Positions 24,192 to 35,513 of a DNA stretch of 64,000 nucleotides are shown piece by piece. A model generated the notes under the pieces. It saw nothing but the letters and a program-made list of their open reading frames with translations. It was not told the origin of the DNA and did not search any database. How positions within the stretch are numbered: the first letter of the stretch is position 1; every line of letters begins with the position of its first letter. The translations under genes were made by a program, and so were the position numbers. Origin of the DNA: Sclerodactyla briareus (lineage: Eukaryota > Echinodermata > Holothuroidea > Dendrochirotida > Sclerodactylidae); NCBI GenBank assembly GCA_026419785.1, contig JAODTK010005781.1, positions 1-64,000 of the forward strand, in the 5' to 3' direction.

Positions 24192-24235
24192 GCATGACTG
24201 ACAAGATTCCTCCGACTTCGTCAAGGATCGAAAAA
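23250..24235 (-). repeat. dispersed repeat R3, copy A, with S1 satellite units
   Basis: Aligns with 35505-36190: both begin near GGATTCCTTGACT, contain TTGTACCAGCTCATTGT, then S1 satellite units in reverse orientation (AACAATAGGGTCATGTAC, GTGGGGTCGAGTTAT), then a CA repeat, and end ATTCCTC-GACTTCGT-AA. Three successive satellite units (near 23380, 23690, 23985) are present here. The GACCTCAGATGACCTCTGACC words are the S1 core. Confidence 0.7.
24109..24189. repeat. (CA)n microsatellite
   Basis: An interrupted CA repeat of about 80 bp with occasional CATA. It sits at the same place as a shorter CA run in the related copy (36136-36148). Confidence 0.9.
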
Positions 24236-24429
24236 CACTATCAAGGAAATTACATTGCAAGGAAATACGTACGCAATATGGCGTTCTCGTCCTTCATTCG
24301 ATCTGCCCAACGCTGGACGCTGGGCAACAGCTGAATAAAACCTGAGTTTTATCACGTTGTTACTATTTCATCATTTATTTGGACCAAATGTGGAAAATTA
24401 TACCGATAGTTTATACACTCTATTATCCT

Positions 24430-24690
24430 CTTGCGTAACTGTTGCAGACCACCCTCGTGCTCAAATTAAAAACGTTTTGGCATTGAGGGGAATAGCATCA
24501 AGTGAATTCGTTAGTGGCTTCTTAATGGGGAACAACGAGTTGTGATAGATTAGAGGACCTTGCTTCCATTTCAGTTTTCCAAAGTGCCCCAATAGGGGTC
24601 ATTGCCTCAAGCTTCGTGGTAAACGATGTAGATTGGACATTCTAAATATTTAATTCCTATTTCCAGATATATAATCGCCCCACATTTTGC
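24430..24690 (+). mobile_element. internally deleted LINE 3' fragment
   Basis: The first part reads DHPRAQIKNVLAL and, in an adjacent frame, WLLNGEQRVVID, equal to the RT block at 2590-2690 of copy 1. It then jumps to PKCPNRGHCLKL and RCRLDI, which match copy 1 at 3400-3485. About 0.7 kb of the RT between them is missing. It is the third member of the family in this window. Confidence 0.55.
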
Positions 24691-25380
24691 AGCTCACGCA
24701 AAACACCCACTTGCCCTCCATGGTGTGCAAAAGACTACAGAACACAGCAGAGCGAGAGAGAGGGGAGGGGGAGAGAGAAGAGAAGAAAACAAAATGCTCA
24801 CAAGTTAATTTAACAAACTTTGCACTTCAACACTGTTGCACTTTTCAAACAAGAATACAATTAATTGGTCAAATTGATAAAAGAAAACTAAGATACGGCT
24901 AAAAAAACTAAGGTAGGCCTACACTATAAACAGGAAAGCAGATTAGAAATCACACTTAAAGCAGCAAGCGAGATATGCTTACAGATAACAAGCAAGCACA
25001 CTAACTCGCTAACGGAAAAAATCAATAGTGTAAACAATGCTACCGAAAGAATGCCAGAGGCTACCGATCGCGAACCACGGAGCAGAGAAACCGAAGAAAA
25101 GGGAGACGAAAAGGGACAATAGGATTATACAAACACAATAGCCCACTCAACGCTCCCAATCGCAACAGGAACATAACACACCAAGAAAAGCCAACGGAAA
25201 GGTACGGAGAGGGCAGAAAAGCTAGGCCGAGCTAGTGAGGAGAAACCAAGGACTAGAACCAAAATAGCCCCAAAAAGGAAACCCTCACGCTAAAAATACT
25301 CCAAACAGCGCAACACAGAAATATGAACACGGAACACACCACACACAGAGGAAAAAGAAATAACGAAAAAGGAAGAGCAA
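24690..25380. other. A-rich, purine-biased stretch
   Basis: A GAGA-rich run (24747-24790) and a long A/G-biased segment (about 25000-25380) contain no protein I recognise on either strand. Confidence 0.35.
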
Positions 25381-25660
25381 AATATTGTAAAATGGAGTAG
25401 CAAATACGAAGACGTCTTGACGATGGTGTTGAGTTTGAAAACACTACCGCCTCTGGAATACGTTTTGACAAAAGTGACATCGAAAATTGACGAGGAAAGC
25501 GGATCGATATATGCTAGAAACCTCATACCCGACCCCTAGCATGGTATACCTTCTGCGCGGCCTCTGGTTCCAGTGTCTATTTTGCACAAATGTCATCAAC
25601 AACACCTGATAGTGCCAAAAGGGTTCTATTTCCAATGTCCTAACTACCATATTCTTTGAT
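25380..25660 (-). repeat. dispersed repeat R2, copy 2
   Basis: On - it shows the CCGCGCAGAAG word, ATCGATCCGCTTTCCTCGTC and GGCGGTAGTGTTTTC, matching 33465-33850 (-) and 8095-8530 (+). The downstream half is poorly conserved. Confidence 0.6.
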
Positions 25661-25674
25661 GTTAAGAAACGACT

Positions 25675-26120
25675 ATAATAATATTAACAAAATATTTTTC
25701 TTAGGTGTTTAAAAGAAAACCAATCAAAATTGGGGATTTTCACACGTTGGAAGCAAATGTTACGCTTGACGTACATTGTCAGCCGGAAAAAAATTGAGTT
25801 ATAAAAAACAGAACTTAATCGCCTTGTTGGATTTTTATATGTACTGTAAAGTAATTGAAAGACAAGCTACATATTTTACTGGGCGCCACAATGGAAAGTT
25901 TGTTCAGCCTGTAGGTGACTCCACAGCAAAGATTATAGCGTAGGCATAGACTGTTGTAGGCTGTCAACTTCGTCACTCATTGGACTGACGTGCCACACCT
26001 ACATCCTGTTTTCACAATGGACAGTGATGTGAGAACATTATGGCAGTAACAACCGTATGCAAGTACAAGCCTAGCTATTCATTCACTCACAGCTTCATAT
26101 TCTACTACACAATTACAAAA
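25675..26120 (+). repeat. dispersed repeat R1, copy B
   Basis: Aligns with 6283-6775 (landmarks given there). It directly follows R2 copy 2. Confidence 0.75.
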
Positions 26121-26444
26121 ACCATTAATATAGTCCTAAGTAAGGCTTCGCGGATGAGATTGGGATGATAGTGGTTTGTTTTTTTTCTCGTTTTTTTTTT
26201 TTTTTTAGGCCTACTTTTTCTTGCGGCGAGTATAACCGTAATTTGTAGATTGTAATGTAAATTATGTTCGCGAGGCTAGGCGGTAAGCTGAGGGCCTAAC
26301 GTTCGGCTAAACTAATCCTAAGTCGGAGCCTTCACTCCAGCTACTTGGATAGGTGACACCGTAACTAACGCCTACAATAGACTATTACCGCTTAATAAGT
26401 CCGAGAACTTGTCTGTTGACGCGTGCGGGATTGTAACCCACTGT

Positions 26445-26665
26445 TTGGTAATTCAATTCAATTCAATTCAATGGCCTTCGAATCCCGCACTGTACATACC
26501 AGAAGCGCAGTCATGGCATGCATAGCATGCGCCCAAGTACGATGTGCGTGCAAGCCTAACGAATGTGTCATTGTGCTGGTCCGACATTGTTGTTGTTATT
26601 GTTGTTGTTATTGTTGATTGTTATTAATTAGTTTGTTGTTGTTGTTATTGTTATTTGTTTCGTCA
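26445..26665. repeat. (AATTC)n and (TTG/TTA)n microsatellites
   Basis: About five AATTC units (26448-26470) and an irregular TTGTTGTTA array (26586-26660). Confidence 0.85.
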
Positions 26666-26671
26666 ATATGA

Positions 26672-26830
26672 CCTCGGTCATAGGTTATAATGACGTCAAA
26701 ACGATTACGTACTCGCCCGCAAACGGGTCATAGGTTATAGTGACATCAGAAAGAGTACGTAATCGCCCGAAAAACGAGTCATAAGGATATATGACGTCAG
26801 AACTATTACGTAATCGCCTGAAAATCCTCA
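26672..26830 (+). repeat. three-unit minisatellite containing TGACGTCA
   Basis: Three units of about 50 bp: GGTCATAGGTTATA, TGACGTCA or TGACATCA, AAC-ATTACGTA-TCGCCC. They begin near 26677, 26727 and 26777. The palindrome TGACGTCA is a consensus CREB/ATF site, but its presence in a tandem repeat is weak evidence of regulation. Confidence 0.7.
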
Positions 26831-27269
26831 ATTTCGCCACGAATACCGCGCCTGCCGAAATATTCAATGATTTCTTTGTCCCTTAAAAATATATCAAGTA
26901 TTCCATGCGTTCAACGCCACAGGGCGGCTGTGACGAAGATAAATTGTGGCGTTCAACCATTTACCGTCGATCAGGCTACCCAACCATTAGACGTGTTTCC
27001 ATCAAAGCTCGTGTTGATTGCCCACACCTTCACGGTGGATTTCCGGGAACTTTGCGTCCAGTTGCACAACGTCCCGTCGTACATATGCCAAAATTTTCGG
27101 AGAAATGGCTATACTTACCACATAATTGTTGAAACGGAATAGGTGTTTCCTATATCGCAACCAAATTGCATTGAACACTGCCTGGAAATGAAAATTGTTT
27201 CCAAGATGCATATAATTCTAAAAGTGAGCTCGACAGAGCAAAAGTGAAATAATAACCTCAAATATTCAC

Positions 27270-28150
27270 ATACTGGTACTTGTATCGCCTGCAAACTTTT
27301 TAACTCGGGAATGTACTAATTGTTCCAGATCGTCAATATACCCCAGAAAAAGTAAAGGCCCCAAGACGAATCCTTCTGGAACACCACTAGTCGAACTTTT
27401 TGCCAGGAGACGACGCCCTTGATGACAAGGTCGTCGTTCCTATTGAGAAGCGCCCCTGACAATCACCAGGACATTCCCCTCAATGCCGAAACCTTTCAAT
27501 TCAAGAGCTTTTTGGGAGTCTATGAAAATTATAATCATGACGAACTGCCGTTTGTCACTGCAACTATTAACATCTTCCATACATTCTAAGAGAATAGTCA
27601 ACCAACTAACGATTTTTCCTGAAACCATCTGAGAAACCCGAATTGGACCCTATACTCCTCGAAAAACCGACAATATGAATCCCGGGATGGATTCTACAAC
27701 TTGCAAACACTAGTAATACTCACTTGGGCTGTTTTTAAAGTAAGTGACCGGTTGCTCCTTGAAAATTGGAGAAACGTTACTTTCTCCAATCATCCGCGAA
27801 CAATACCTTCCTGCAGAGTTTTATTGAAAAATAATTGCTAATGGAACAGACAAACTTAGTCGGCCAAAGATCTCAACAAGAAGGGGTGAAACTCCATCGG
27901 GACCAGAGCCTAACAGCTTGAGCTGCTGCAGTTTCCCTATACATAGGTGAACATACTATATTACCGATAGTGATTATGGGGAACACCTACCACAAGGTCA
28001 TTGAAATCATCCAAGTTTCTGAGGGATACGACGAAATAGTTGACTTAAGACGCTAGCCATCTACTGACTATTGCTGGTTGTATTACCCTGATCGGGACAA
28101 TAACAGTGCGCCACTGCTGTCTCACTTTCTGCTTACCCATAACATAGCGA
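27270..28150 (-). pseudogene. LINE reverse transcriptase remnant, copy 2
   Basis: Blocks on - are GFRKNR with LLECMEDVNS (27560-27625), FIDSQKALEL (about 27500-27530), GIEGNVL (27470-27490), SGVPEGFVLGPLLFL (27340-27400) and KFAGDTST (27277-27300). The last is the FADD box with the first aspartate changed to glycine (GGC for GAC), which would inactivate polymerisation. The region past the box is lost. Confidence 0.8.
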
Positions 28151-28479
28151 AAAAAAGCACGAGGATTATCCTTTATATATAGGCAATTGCTCTCGAATCG
28201 AGATTAGCTGAAATTAAACGTTCTGGACTAGCCCCTATGGTTGAATTTGAAACGATTTAAAATAAGAAAAAGAACCAGTAGAACGATAAGTCGCCAAAAG
28301 TGTCTCTTACGTTTAACGAGCCAGAAACACATCAGTCCATCAGAAGCCTTTTGTTCTTAGAGCGACGCTTTTTCCAAGGAACGTAAACTTTAATTAACTC
28401 GTTAAATGCAATGAAACCCTTCCAGGAATCCATCAGATTCAAATTCTAAGAAATAGACCAATATAAATTACTCACTCAC

Positions 28480-29110
28480 GACATTATTGCAGAACAGACA
28501 CCTCGAAGCGATAATATCGTGATCACTTGCCACCAAAGCTACCAGAAAATTCTACCATTATCCCGAAACTGGATCACTACTCAGACTAAATCAATGATAG
28601 TTTAGCTTCCTGGAGGCAAAATGAAATGCTGCGAAGGAAACAATCTGAGTAACATAAAAAAGACAGAAAGTGCCTACCACTACTACTATCTGACCAAGAA
28701 ATATCGGGATAATTGGAATCACCATAAAATGGTACGCGTACCAGAAACTTTGAAAAGCATGTCAAAAAGAGGCGAGTATTGCTCTCAGGTGTTGGGAGAA
28801 CGATATATAACACCGACGATCAGGATCTGAGATACATGAATAGCGTTGGAGGAATTACACCAAACAGAATTGACATAACTAACACCAATATCTTGATCTC
28901 TCAATGTTATTCAAGTCGGACTTCACATACAACAAAAATCCACCCCCATGCCACGGAGCCGAGTCCTGTCAGATCTTGCCTATAAGCAATATAACTGGAA
29001 CGTAAATTCGCTGAGGAAATTCACTGGTAGCCAGACTCTGTATTCCATTACGGTACGTCAGGCTTCAGTTCCTGGACCAAAATTCGAAAACAAATTCATG
29101 CTGATTACTT
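28480..29110 (-). pseudogene. LINE endonuclease, copy 2, best preserved part
   Basis: Reads, on -, a KPDV-ESW-like start (about 29040-29075), GVIYRSPNTPESNTRLFL, SKFLVRVPFYGDSNYPDISW (28690-28760 region, the GDxN metal block), SGRHFLSF, and ASDHDIIA (28509-28532, the catalytic SDH). A 75-codon frame (28586-28813) covers the central part without a stop. Unlike copy 1, the SDH histidine is kept. Confidence 0.8.
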
Positions 29111-29419
29111 CGAACATTAGCGGAGAAAAAATGCAGCTTGCTAATATCCTATCGCCAATGGTCCTTGCAACCAGGCCTAGGAACAATGCAAGGACTAATA
29201 TTTACAACCCTTTCAGTTAGGGGAACCTGATAGCTCGGCCCCCGGATTAGTATTTTACCAATCCTTCCACACAGAAAGTAACCAACTTCCCTAACAGCGA
29301 GGCCCCAGTACCATTAAGGTGAAGACAGGTCTCAGCGAAAAAGATCCCTCCTTTCCCCAGAAACACGACACGTCCACAAACTGCTTTCCTGACCCAGCGC
29401 AATCTAACTCCAACACCCC

Positions 29420-32160
29420 TGTAGAGGCCCCGCTATGTTTCTATCAGCATACCGACCGTCAAACCTGGGGAGAATACCACAAATCGCGGCTTCAGACCTA
29501 GTAGATTCAGCTTGCACCAACAAACTTTGAAATCGGATCTCATAAGGAAATCTGGCTGCTCCACGGAGGTATTAGTGTCCAAACAATCTTGTTAACCCTC
29601 GCACTTATGGCCTCCACCCTCGCACCCGGAAGGAACACGCGTACGCTTTAGGCTTATCTTACAGACTGAAACTCCCGATCAACATCTACCGGACAAATCG
29701 AGTCTCCAACCCAGCAAACAATTTTAAACCTTATACTTCTCCCACCGTCCAACATCTGTCACCCACTCAGCTTGAACCTCCAGGGGCCGGATGATACCGG
29801 TAAGGAATCAAGGCCTGATGAGGCCAAAAATATTTGGAGATGGAATGACTGCATTTTCGTGATGCCGATGAGGATAAATGTAACTCCGGTGATTGGCTCT
29901 TGTTTAAAGTTTACAGTATGGCGGCCGTTCAGGGGCTGAAATGACGCCAACCCCATTCAAATGGCCTAGGAAAAACCTTATGTTATGTCCGATATAGGCC
30001 TTGTTATTCATTATAACCTCTTGAACATCTTGATTAATATATGGGAAATATCATCTAAATTTGCAGAAAACAACGGGTTTGCTTCTCCATAGGTAAAACT
30101 ACCGGATGTTTTGTGACTTTTCACTTTGTTTTAGGAATTCGAAGTATGTCCTTAAAAGTGTCCGACTTTTCGAAATATCTTAAAAGCATCAAATTGCAAA
30201 ATTTGGCCACGTTGTTCCCATCCTAATATCCCATTCTTAGTAATAATAGAACAAAATTATTTTGGAAATCGACTTCATTTTACTTGATGTATTATACCCC
30301 ATCTGTCCCACTGAACAATGCCATGTTTTTTGTCGTCTTCGCTCAGACTGTACGTTGGAATCTTTCCCTGCTGGTACGATGGATCCTGACCTGGTACCTA
30401 ACGAATACTTAGATGTTCCAGAAGGGTATGTGCTGACACTGACATGATCTGGGGTATTTTAGCGGTCACCCAGGGCCGTTCACCTGTGCCGGCGGCGGAT
30501 CTGGGGATATCCCTCTGCCGATTGCGATGGTAATACGATAAGAGTTTTTTTTATTATTACACCAAAAGATAAAAGTAAGCACTCGATGTGGCATTGTCCT
30601 AACGCAGGGAAAACGATCTGCACAGTTGAAAGGTAAAATGCTGATTTACATGTCGGACATGCCAGTGACGCAACAGGAGGTGCCTGCTCGTTGCGTGCTC
30701 TGCAGTCGCGAAGTGAGGTCATCCTCAATGGAGGGGAAAAAATATCTTCGTAAATGCAATCATCAATATATATTACAAAACTCAGGCCGTCAAATGCTGG
30801 CAGCTCAGGCAGCTGGCAGCTGGGTGCGCGTTGTTAAGACAATTCAACTCTACTCTGCTAACGCAACTCCAAAAGAGATTACTTTTGCAAGATGGTCAGC
30901 GGCGGTCACAAACGCCAAACAAAGAGGTACGAGCGCCATAATAATAAAGCTATTTCGTTACATTGCTCGCATGGCATTCATGGAATTCATGACTCATGAC
31001 TTTGTGGCGAGTGTGTGATCTGCAAAACCTCTGCCTGTTGTAACGACGCCGGAACTGACGCAATGAATCGTTGAGTCGTTTCTGGGAATTATGTCAAAGA
31101 AATTACGATGGATCCTGTTTTAGATAAAGTAAATGTGATTTCTTTGCGTTAATCAGGCATATTGTGGGGCCCCCCTCAGAGAGATGCTGACGTCACGGTC
31201 ACACCATCCCAATCCACAATGGTTGCATGGATGTGTGGTGACATTTACAGCCACCAGGTTACCAAAACGCGTTATCTCTGCAGAAGCAAACAAGCCGCCT
31301 GTGAGTCCACTTGGATGGAAGCACCAAAACCAGCGAAAATGTACAGGTGGAGTTCAAAATGCGGATTGTCCATTTTCGTCTCACATGAGTTCAGGAAGAG
31401 ACTTCACTTCACGATCAATCGTGGTTTTGTCTGTGTATGTAGTGAGGGTCTTCATGTGTGTACGGCACATTCCTCGTAAGTAGAATTTCTCCGGAACCAT
31501 AAGATAAGATCTGAACAATTTTTGTCAGTGGAATCGGGGTTGAGCGGAAATGACCTTATCATATTTTAGTCATGAAAGTTACTGATTGGGCACTAGGTTG
31601 ATAGCCTATTATAAATATTTCATTGTTTAAGTTCGTTCGCAACATGTAACAGACAAACCTGGAAGTCATGGTGATGTGATTTAACACATAGGTAAAGGTT
31701 ACTATGATTAGATACATTAGTCTACCTATCCTAGCATCTAGTTTATCTAGTCTTCTGAAAATTCGAGGTTTTCTCAGATTCCTACGAGACTTGGATGGTG
31801 GATGTGGTCTGTTTTCGGTTCCTTGCAATCCAACATTTGAGTTGAGGTCATCGAAGCTCACTTAATATGCCTAATTTGAATGACTGATGTGAATTTGTGA
31901 AAGAGTTCGAATTTCAATGGAACGTGTGGATGAGGTGCACCTTTGTTAAGTGAGGAAACAGGTCACTGGAGTGCCCTATTCGAGTTATGCACATAATTAT
32001 TTATTTAGTCACATTCTCACAACATTCAGTATTGCTGTGGACATAGTCATATTCGTCCCAATGAATTTGACAGTGGGAGTGCATGGTCCACTGGTTAGCG
32101 GCATTCATTTGTAGAACACTCAGGGGGAGGGAAACTATATAGCCACCTCTAAGTGCTTCT
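29420..32160. other. unassigned stretch with two longer open frames
   Basis: A 130-codon + frame (30626-31018) contains CVLCSREV and a later CNH, and a 105-codon + frame (31162-31479) is cysteine-rich with shifts to an overlapping 99-codon frame. Neither matches a family I know and no splice sites decide borders. They may be exon fragments or chance frames. Confidence 0.3.
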
Positions 32161-32725
32161 ATTATCCGTAACTAGCAAATCGCTCCCCCTCTCTCTCTCT
32201 CTTTCGCTCGCTCGACCTCAGAGAGGAAGATAATCGAATCCAACTAAAACCGCAACAGAAAACAACACTGAAGACGGAAATGAGACTACCTTCGCAATAT
32301 GACTACCATGGATAACGGAATTAGAATGAAATAAGCTCAGGTTAATACACTCACATCCTCTCTGATCTGCTACGTTGTAGACAGGGGCGTATATATATAT
32401 ATATACATGTTTTTTGAGAGGGGGGGACTGTTGGGACACGACCCGACAGTTGGCAACCGGACAACTCCCACACTGTACCCCTAGCAGATGATGCATACCT
32501 TAGTAACCCATCATCAGACGGTCAGGAGGCTTAGGAAGGAGATTTCCCCCCCCCCCTCCAGAAAATATTACAAATCGCTGTCTCTCAAGTTTCAAACCAA
32601 ATATTACTGATCTCATCAAGTACACAAGACAATTGCTACTGCTTGAAAAAAACTTTCATCTGCTTGATCACCAATTTTGACTACGCGAATAAGGTATCTG
32701 TTCCTGCCCGCGGTGTCCTCATAAG

Positions 32726-33166
32726 TCATGACTGCGCAAGATGAAACGCCGAAAATTTCTGTATATCATTATAATCTAGGACGTGCAGATTCCAGCTTTG
32801 GGCAGGAGTTGTATATGTTAGTAGAATACGTGCACTGAGTGCAGTATGCGTTGGGTTTGTTGAGGGAGTGATTCCGATTATTGTGGTTAACTGAAACTGG
32901 CCATTGCCAGTTATATGAACATCAAGGATTGGGTTGTAAGAAGGGAGGCAGAGAGTGCTAAAATTTTGGGACAAAATATCGACCAACGAATGGGTTGAAA
33001 ACTGGACTAGTTGAAAGGGGAAAGTCCGGACATTGTGCCCGAAAACCTGAATTTGGAACCCAGCAGTCTGATTTTCCAGCGCGCTCCGCATGTATGCTTC
33101 CCTCTTATACCCATCAACTGCGGGCAAAGCTCTAAGATTCGGGGGATAATGCAGGGCTGGTCTCAT
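32726..33166 (-). CDS. unrecognised 146-codon open frame
   Basis: One of the longest uninterrupted frames of the window, ATG at 33166 (-) and stop at 32726. It is hydrophobic/polar alternating with stretches such as ILDVHITGNGQFQLTT and ALSARILLTYTTPAQ, suggesting beta structure, and NFS and NQT glycosylation-type sites. There is no signal peptide at its ATG, so if real it is an internal exon of a longer gene. I recognise no homologue. The overlapping + frame (33011-33310) is a shadow. Confidence 0.3.
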   Translation of the reverse strand: MRPALHYPPNLRALPAVDGYKREAYMRSALENQTAGFQIQVFGHNVRTFPFQLVQFSTHSLVDILSQNFSTLCLPSYNPILDVHITGNGQFQLTTIIGITPSTNPTHTALSARILLTYTTPAQSWNLHVLDYNDIQKFSAFHLAQS

Positions 33167-33464
33167 ACGCTTCTATTATACACAGTTACCTGGCTCCAAC
33201 GCACTAAACCAACTGTGGAAGAACCACTGATGCACACCAAATATGGTTGGCGCCCTCCGCTCGATGATATATCAAAAAGTTTGGTCGGATTGATATGTTC
33301 TCTGCATTAACTGCAAGAATCCAATTTTGAACAAGTCCACACACGACTCATTTATGAGACCGCACAATGATCCACACTGTCGCGTGATTTCGAACGAGTC
33401 GTGAGCCTGTATTTAGGCTATAGGGGTTTTGATACCGGAATATATCACAATTGCGTGCGGGCCA

Positions 33465-33850
33465 TGGTTATAATTATTTCCCGTGAAACAGCCTGGTAGG
33501 CTTACACTTGTCTCCGTAATGATAGTCGTAACGATGCGCGCGACCTCCAGAACACTGTAAATCGCACCATCGTCTCGGATATATCTTGGAACACACTCAA
33601 GAGAAGGTTTGATAGTCACGAATTTGAGAACAGGAAAAGAGGCAAAGGCCCCGGAAGGCCTGGAAGGTAAAGCACTACCGCCTACCGGCTCCAGACGAAG
33701 GTGATACGCAAATTTAACCGAGGAAGCGGATCGCGATATGCAATGCGCCCCTAACCACACCCCCCCAGCTGGTCCAAATTCTTCTGCGCGGTAGCCTGTT
33801 TTAGTGTGGCACATTGGCACCAGATTGCATCATCGTCCACCTGGAAGTGG
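33465..33850 (-). repeat. dispersed repeat R2, copy 3
   Basis: Reads on - GATGATGCAATCTGGTG, CGCGCAGAAG, CGATCCGCTTCCTCGGTTAA, TTTGCGTATCACC, TTTACCTTCC and CTCAAATTCG, in the order of copy 1. A 135-codon frame (33413-33820) runs through it, but is not conserved in the other copies. Confidence 0.7.
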
Positions 33851-33889
33851 CAAACATTTCCGCGGAGTTTTATAAGAATCTTCAAGGTA

Positions 33890-33957
33890 AACACGCCCCC
33901 CCCCCTAAAATTTGAGGGGGGGACCGGTCCCCCCCCTAAAATTTGACCAGACTGAAA
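33890..33957. repeat. C-run/G-run duplication around ACCGGT
   Basis: A block of C8-11 followed by CTAAAATTTGA occurs twice on either side of a G7 run and ACCGGT. The G-run and C-run can pair, so the site may form a strong hairpin. Confidence 0.6.
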
Positions 33958-34442
33958 GTTGAAAATTAACACCCACATCGATCAATAAAACCTATCAATC
34001 ATTATCGATTTGCGGAACATTATGAAATATAGACAATGTATTATAACAGGGCTAAATAAATGTGAAACAAATATCCTGTCTAAGTTCAACAAATGTTGCG
34101 GTATCGAACCGTTGCCGCCAGGGATCTGCATAATTCGCAGCTTGTATGCGAAATCTGTAATTGGGAAAAAAAAAAATTACCGATGTATGTACAAGGCCGC
34201 AATACTCGACAACAAAAGTGGGACATTTGAAAAGATTTAGTCCTTAGTTTAATAATAGACAAGTGATGCTTGATTTTGTTCAGATTTATGATGAACATGC
34301 AGAAATTTACCCAATGACATGTATGTGAATGACTTTATCGTTTACTATCTTGCAGTAACGGCTTTAGGTGTTACGTACGTTTCAAATGGAAAAAGACACC
34401 AAAACATGATGATTCATGTATCAAACTGTATACTGTGGTAAA

Positions 34443-34610
34443 CAAGGGCGCAAACCATTAGGGGGTTATGGGGGTCATGACCCACAACTTTCGGTAAGGC
34501 CTCCATACATCATGATTTTTTTCACACACAAAATGTTCCTCATCACTGCTTCGGACCCACCTTCCAAATTGCTCTTGGCCCCCAACTTTTAGACAGTGGC
34601 TGCGCCCTTG
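34443..34610. mobile_element. MITE-like element, 168 bp
   Basis: Ten-base perfect terminal inverted repeats CAAGGGCGCA (34443-34452) and TGCGCCCTTG (34601-34610) bound the block; G-rich and C-rich runs near each end extend the symmetry loosely. No coding capacity. A target-site duplication is not clear, so the superfamily stays open. Confidence 0.55.
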
Positions 34611-34859
34611 CTGTTTAAAATTGCATAAATTTGCTTACCGATATGTTGCGATTGTACAACACGACATTTTTGCAAACCTTGAATGCCCTTTGTTGTTACA
34701 ACACTTCATCACCTATGAAACATATGTGTTATTACGTTTCAAATACACCAATTTGTCCCACTTTTGGTGTCTTTTAACGTACGTAATAAATTTTTTCCAC
34801 TTAGTTGTTGGGCAACTATTGTAAAATTCGAGGAAACCAAAGTGTTAAAAAATGTTAAT

Positions 34860-34962
34860 CTTTCCAGTGTTGGTTAGTCCCACCTACGAGAGTCGACCTA
34901 AACCCCTAACATACTGCAAGTCCGATACGCTAACCACGTGAACCACAGTGGGATGGCCAACT
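34860..34962 (-). mobile_element. tRNA-like SINE head remnant
   Basis: On - the sequence shows GTGGTTCACGTGGTTAGCGT, a box A-like segment, and then TAGGTCGACTC, a degraded box B, at the spacing of a tRNA gene. No foldable cloverleaf results and no CCA or poly-A end is visible. It could also be a tRNA pseudogene. Confidence 0.4.
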
Positions 34963-35051
34963 GGGGGCGGGAAAGGGACTACCTGGGTGAGCATCATAAT
35001 TACCATTATTAGGAAGGATCGATTTTTCGTAGATGGGGGGGGGGTTGCGAG

Positions 35052-35513
35052 GTGTTGACTCCCTTTCCACCGGTCTCTCCCTCAGCGGGAGTTTGCTGTC
35101 TTCCAATCCATCCATCTGGTGTGCATTATCATTCTTCATACATACATTTTATTGATAACTCCGATTTTGCAGACATAACCCCACTTTTTAATGACTGGGT
35201 ACATCTGAGCAATCCCATGCTCAGGAAGTGTCGTTTCCCGGCCATCTGGGAAGTTTGTCAAACCCAAAATTTCCAGGTACGCTCCGCGCCAACCAATGGG
35301 GCGCTACGCTTAGATAGTAACACCAACAATTCATCCAAAGTTTTGGTCTGGCGTCCCCCCCTAATCTTAGCTTCCGCCGCCACTGTGTCATCCACTGCGT
35401 TCTCTTCAATGCACATCATATTTGATCACCCCACAGCTAGTATGACATGGTGTCATGCCTCATTTCTACTTATTTGGCAGTTGGCACTGAATCCTTTCAA
35501 TTTGGCAAAGTGA
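35052..35513 (+). other. 153-codon open frame over repeat DNA
   Basis: It runs across the transposon-like end at 35349-35386 and the GCGCCA hairpin at 35281-35312, so a chance frame is likeliest. No domain is recognised. Confidence 0.25.
35281..35386 (-). mobile_element. DNA-transposon-like end with hairpin motif
   Basis: On - it begins CAGTGGCGGCGGAAGCTAAG (35367-35386), then a G-run, and about 60 bp later reaches TAAGCGTAGCGCCCCATTGG-TTGGCGCG (35281-35312). The same order, terminal CGTAGCC plus G-run plus hairpin, is seen at 38742-38870. Confidence 0.5.

Larger units (their letters stand above)
27270..29420 (-). mobile_element. CR1/jockey-type LINE, copy 2, 3'-truncated
   Basis: The reverse complement gives the same order as copy 1: ORF1 tail (LHLNGTGA, about 29310-29340), endonuclease (about 29110-28480) and RT up to the catalytic box (27283-27300), where similarity stops. 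Shared features with copy 1 include HFDPN-free linker length, the GDSNYPDISW / FNYPDF block and GFRKNR-LTNLLE. The RT thumb and 3' end are missing. It has the same family as 540-3640 but the opposite orientation. Confidence 0.85.

Noticed and set aside
23988..24334. open frames through the CA repeat (HTHTHT proteins)
   Set aside because: Dinucleotide repeats lack stops in two frames by nature; no gene evidence.
32085..32115. box A-like GGTCCACTGGTTAGCGGCATT
   Set aside because: No box B follows within 100 bp, so neither a tRNA nor a SINE head can be supported.
35052..35513. longest open frame (153 codons) as a gene
   Set aside because: It overlaps a repeat end and hairpin motif and has no recognisable domain; kept only as a low-confidence note.
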